Assembly (NCBI GenBank): GCA_031421935.1
Contig: JANOPQ010000185.1
Span: 30,204-94,203, forward strand
Direction of reading: 5' to 3'
DNA length: 64,000 nt
From: JAJTFW01 sp031421935
GTDB lineage: Bacteria; Bacteroidota; Bacteroidia; AKYH767-A; OLB10
In this document: piece after piece, positions 61,917 through 64,000 of the stretch
Position numbering within the stretch: position 1 is the first letter of the stretch
How the letters are laid out: the number at the start of each line of letters is the position of its first letter
Program-made: the position numbers and the translations under genes
The notes under the pieces: model-generated
Databases searched by the model: none
What the model saw: only the letters and a program-made list of their open reading frames with translations
What the model was told of the DNA's origin: nothing

Positions 61917-62468
61917 ATGAAAACCTATTTAAGTATTATCGTAATGTTAGTTCTGTTTTCTGCGCATTCAGATGCCCAAAACAGATATTTTACCCGGACA
62001 GGGAAAGTGGTTTTTTTATCTGATGCTCCACTTGAAAAAATTGATGCCAAAAACTCTCAGGCAACAAGCGTTTTCGATGCAACCTCTGGGCAATTTGAAT
62101 TCGCTGTATTGATGAAAGCATTTGAATTTGAAAAAGCTTTAATGATGGAGCATTTTCATGAAAATTATGTGGAATCAGATAAATACCCGAAAGCTGTATT
62201 TAAAGGTGTGATCTCTAATATCGCTAAAATAGATTGTACGAAAGACGGAGTTTACCCTGTACTTTATAAAGGTACTATGATGTTGCACGGCGTCACGAAG
62301 GAAATAGAAGGCAAAGGAATGTTTACTGTGAAAGAAGGTAAAATTGTTGGACACAGTGATTTTGTTATTCTTTTGAGCGATTATAAAATCGAAATTCCAA
62401 GTTTGGTAAAAGAGAAAGTTTCGAACGAAGTTAAAATTGTTGTCGATGCCAATTATGCTAAGATGTAA
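61917..62468 (+). CDS. YceI-family periplasmic protein (second copy)
   Basis: 183 residues with signal peptide about 1-20 (SDAQ). YceI blocks: RTGKVVFLSDAPLEKIDAKNSQ, EFAVLMKAFEFEKALMMEHFHENYVESDKYPKAVFKG, VYPVLYKGTMMLHGVTKEIEG, and FVILLSDYKIEIPSLVKEKVS. It has the HFHENY phrase in common with the first copy (HFNENY), so they are paralogues. It starts 13 bp after the preceding gene and overlaps the DUF5777 gene. Confidence 0.9.
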   Translation: MKTYLSIIVMLVLFSAHSDAQNRYFTRTGKVVFLSDAPLEKIDAKNSQATSVFDATSGQFEFAVLMKAFEFEKALMMEHFHENYVESDKYPKAVFKGVISNIAKIDCTKDGVYPVLYKGTMMLHGVTKEIEGKGMFTVKEGKIVGHSDFVILLSDYKIEIPSLVKEKVSNEVKIVVDANYAKM

Positions 62469-63375
62469 ATTATTTTATTTCATTTTTGGAATTTGTTTCT
62501 TGATAAATTCTTCACCAGTGTGTGCTCAAGATGATCTCTTGGACATGCTGGGTGAAGAAGAACCGAAAAAGGAATTTGTAAAGAATGCATTTAAAGCTAC
62601 CCGCGTCATCAGTGCTCAATCATTAGAGCATGTTGGTGCGGGTGTGCTTGACTTTAGAATCTTACATCGGTTCGGAAGAGTCAATGGCGGCCATAGAGAA
62701 GCGTATGGATTAGACCAAGCTACGATTCGACTCGGGTTGGATTATGGAATTAGTAATCGAATTATGATCGGCCTAGGAAGATCTAGTAATAAAAAGGAAA
62801 TAGATGGGTTTGTTAAGTACCGTATGATATGGCAAGGAAAGGGAAAGGGATCTGTTCCCTTTTCGATGATTCTTCTTTCTGGATTTTCTAAGGATGGACT
62901 TGAATGGGCACAACCTGAAAGAAAGAATTATTATACTTCCCGATTTTCTTATTTTGGTCAAGCACTGATCGGAAGAAAGTTTTCGGATTCCTTTAGTATG
63001 CAAATTATGCCTACTATGATACATCGAAATTTAGTAGCGACAACAATCGATAAGCATGATATTTATTCAATAGGAGTAGGAGCCCGTTTTAAACTTACGC
63101 GCCGACTTTCACTCAACACTGAGTATTTTTATAATTTGCCCGATCAGTTATCATTGACTAGCACAAATCCACTTTCTATTGGTTTTGATATTGAAACCGG
63201 TGGTCACGTATTCCAATTGCATTTCACCAATGCACTTGGCATGAATGAACGTTCCTTAATCACCGACACAAATGGAAGTTGGGACAAAGGCGATATTCAT
63301 TTTGGATTTAATATTTCGAGAGTGTTTACTATTTCTACTCCAAAGAAATTTAGAAAGGAGAAAGAAGAGCATTAG
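62455..63375 (+). CDS. DUF5777 family beta-barrel-like protein
   Basis: From ATG 62455 (overlap of 14 bp with YceI) the protein has about 306 residues with signal peptide ending SPVCAQ. It then shows KEFVKNAFKATRVISAQSLEHVGAGVLDFRILHRFG and GLDQATIRLGLDYGISNRIMIGLGRS, typical of DUF5777. Alternating hydrophobic residues with aromatic strand ends suggest an outer-membrane beta-barrel. In Bacteroidota these are often next to YceI and cytochrome-like genes, as here; transport or anchoring is a guess. Last gene of the operon. Confidence 0.85.
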   Translation: MLRCKLFYFIFGICFLINSSPVCAQDDLLDMLGEEEPKKEFVKNAFKATRVISAQSLEHVGAGVLDFRILHRFGRVNGGHREAYGLDQATIRLGLDYGISNRIMIGLGRSSNKKEIDGFVKYRMIWQGKGKGSVPFSMILLSGFSKDGLEWAQPERKNYYTSRFSYFGQALIGRKFSDSFSMQIMPTMIHRNLVATTIDKHDIYSIGVGARFKLTRRLSLNTEYFYNLPDQLSLTSTNPLSIGFDIETGGHVFQLHFTNALGMNERSLITDTNGSWDKGDIHFGFNISRVFTISTPKKFRKEKEEH

Positions 63376-63985
63376 AGAGCGATGCAATATTTTTCCAATT
63401 ACTATCTGTTAAGTATTATTTTCGATTTTAATTCAAGATTTTTTTATTTACAGAGTTTCTAGATAAAATCCCAATACTAATTCGCCATTTCATTCTTGCT
63501 CCATCTCCATTAGCGAGGTCGCGAAGCTTGGTGAGGGAAGAGGCCAATGTCATTAGGTAAAGGAATGTTGACCCAGAATGGGTCATATGTTTATAGAAAC
63601 AATGTGGTTTGTTGTTGGTCGACCGCTTCGGTGTCGTATATTTTTGCGGTCTTTTTTTTCTATAAACATGTGATGCCTTCGGCATCTTGATGCTTACTAT
63701 AATGACATTGGGGGGACAGGCTAAAATTTAATTTTAGCTGCAATCTGTTTTTATTGAAACAATAAGTTAAAGTAAATTCGAAATTTCATCTTTCGAATTT
63801 GCAGTAACCTTAAATGGCTATTGCTTCCAACATTGAAAATTTTTCAATTAATACATTGTAACACTAGCGTTGCGTTAAAGATACAATATATTATTTGAAT
63901 TGATCGTAAATCAAATTGTTATGGTGGTTTTCGGTTGACGACGATTTGAACTGATTTTCGACTTTCCTTTGCTCAAATATTTGCT
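63376..63985. other. Intergenic region rich in inverted repeats
   Basis: About 610 bp with no convincing gene; an 85-codon frame on the minus strand (63428-63685) is only a read through the repeats. It contains the element at 63570-63686, a GCTAAAAT/ATTTTAGC palindrome at 63720-63738, and near 63520 GGTCGCGAAGC, the inverse of a phrase in the element near 7600. Confidence 0.6.
63570..63686. repeat. Composite palindromic element (about 117 bp) with internal terminator-like hairpin
   Basis: The outer arms, 63583-63599 and 63657-63673, pair over 17 bp with one wobble (TCATATGTTTATAGAAA type). Inside is GACCGC (63621-63626) against GCGGTC (63646-63651), followed by eight T. On the flanks are GACCC/GGGTC (63570-63584) and GATGCC/GGCATC (63672-63686). 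Similar multi-hairpin elements are dispersed in some Bacteroidota genomes. The T-tract would make it a plausible terminator for the upstream plus-strand operon. Confidence 0.6.
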
Positions 63986-64000
63986 ATGAACCAAGGAAAA
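63986..64000 (+). CDS. Possible start of a gene running off the window
   Basis: ATG at 63986 begins MNQGK and the frame is open to the window end. TTCCTTTG (63964-63971), one base from TAnnTTTG, precedes it by 14 bases. Five codons are too few to identify the product or to be sure it is a gene. Confidence 0.2.

Noticed and set aside
63428..63685. Open frame of 85 codons on the minus strand (MPKASHVYRKK...)
   Set aside because: It is a translation of the composite hairpin element; such peptides appear in databases as spurious proteins.

Overview
The window is AT-rich chromosomal DNA from a member of the Bacteroidota, probably a marine or freshwater Flavobacteriales/Chitinophagales-like lineage. 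I cannot name the genus. The evidence is: many secreted proteins ending in type A type IX secretion (T9SS) sorting domains; the gene order glycogen-synthase-like, DUF4270 lipoprotein, glmS; a bactofilin next to AtpZ; FISUMP, CHRD, fasciclin and DUF5777 families; and repeated matches to the Bacteroidota -7 promoter element TAnnTTTG. No tRNA, rRNA, CRISPR array, insertion sequence or prophage was recognised.

Layout. 0-15 kb is mostly housekeeping: the first codons of dxr (minus strand, cut by the window edge), a J-domain membrane protein, fasciclin and CHRD secreted proteins, a group III truncated hemoglobin, a bactofilin-AtpZ-membrane protein trio, dusB, a CPBP protease, then the glycogen-synthase-like/DUF4270/glmS unit and a methyltransferase. 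15-24 kb is one minus-strand polysaccharide operon: Wzx-type flippase, four consecutive sulfotransferases, a Wzy-like polymerase, a GH5-like lipoprotein and a GT4 glycosyltransferase. 24.5-41.3 kb is a plus-strand block of surface proteins around one TonB-dependent receptor. Five of these share an N-terminal domain of about 250 residues that I cannot assign to a named family, and the later genes carry cohesin-like and dockerin-like modules. 41.3-44.7 kb (minus) holds a GH1 glycosidase, a glycosyltransferase and a metallophosphoesterase. 45-49 kb (minus) holds two T9SS cargo proteins, one with an endosialidase-type (S74) chaperone domain. 49-55 kb (minus) is cysQ-cysN-cysD-cysC plus an SLC13-type permease. 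55-63.4 kb (plus) is YceI, a propeller-type LytS sensor kinase, a LytTR regulator, two cytochrome-c-like lipoproteins, an OB-fold protein, a T9SS protein with an altered heme motif, a second YceI and a DUF5777 protein. The last 600 bp carry repeats and perhaps the first codons of another gene.

How the parts may work together. The permease and CysD/N/C would import sulfate and make PAPS, the four sulfotransferases would use it on a polysaccharide handled by Wzx/Wzy, and CysQ would remove the by-product PAP. No PAPS reductase or sulfite reductase lies in the window, so a sulfated exopolysaccharide is the simplest reading. The 24.5-41.3 kb block looks like a cell-surface system: a receptor, a family of T9SS-exported paralogues, a beta-helix-like protein, and possible cohesin/dockerin contacts. 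It is the best candidate here for something undescribed. The 55-63 kb block looks like a regulated periplasmic or outer-membrane redox/lipid-carrier system.
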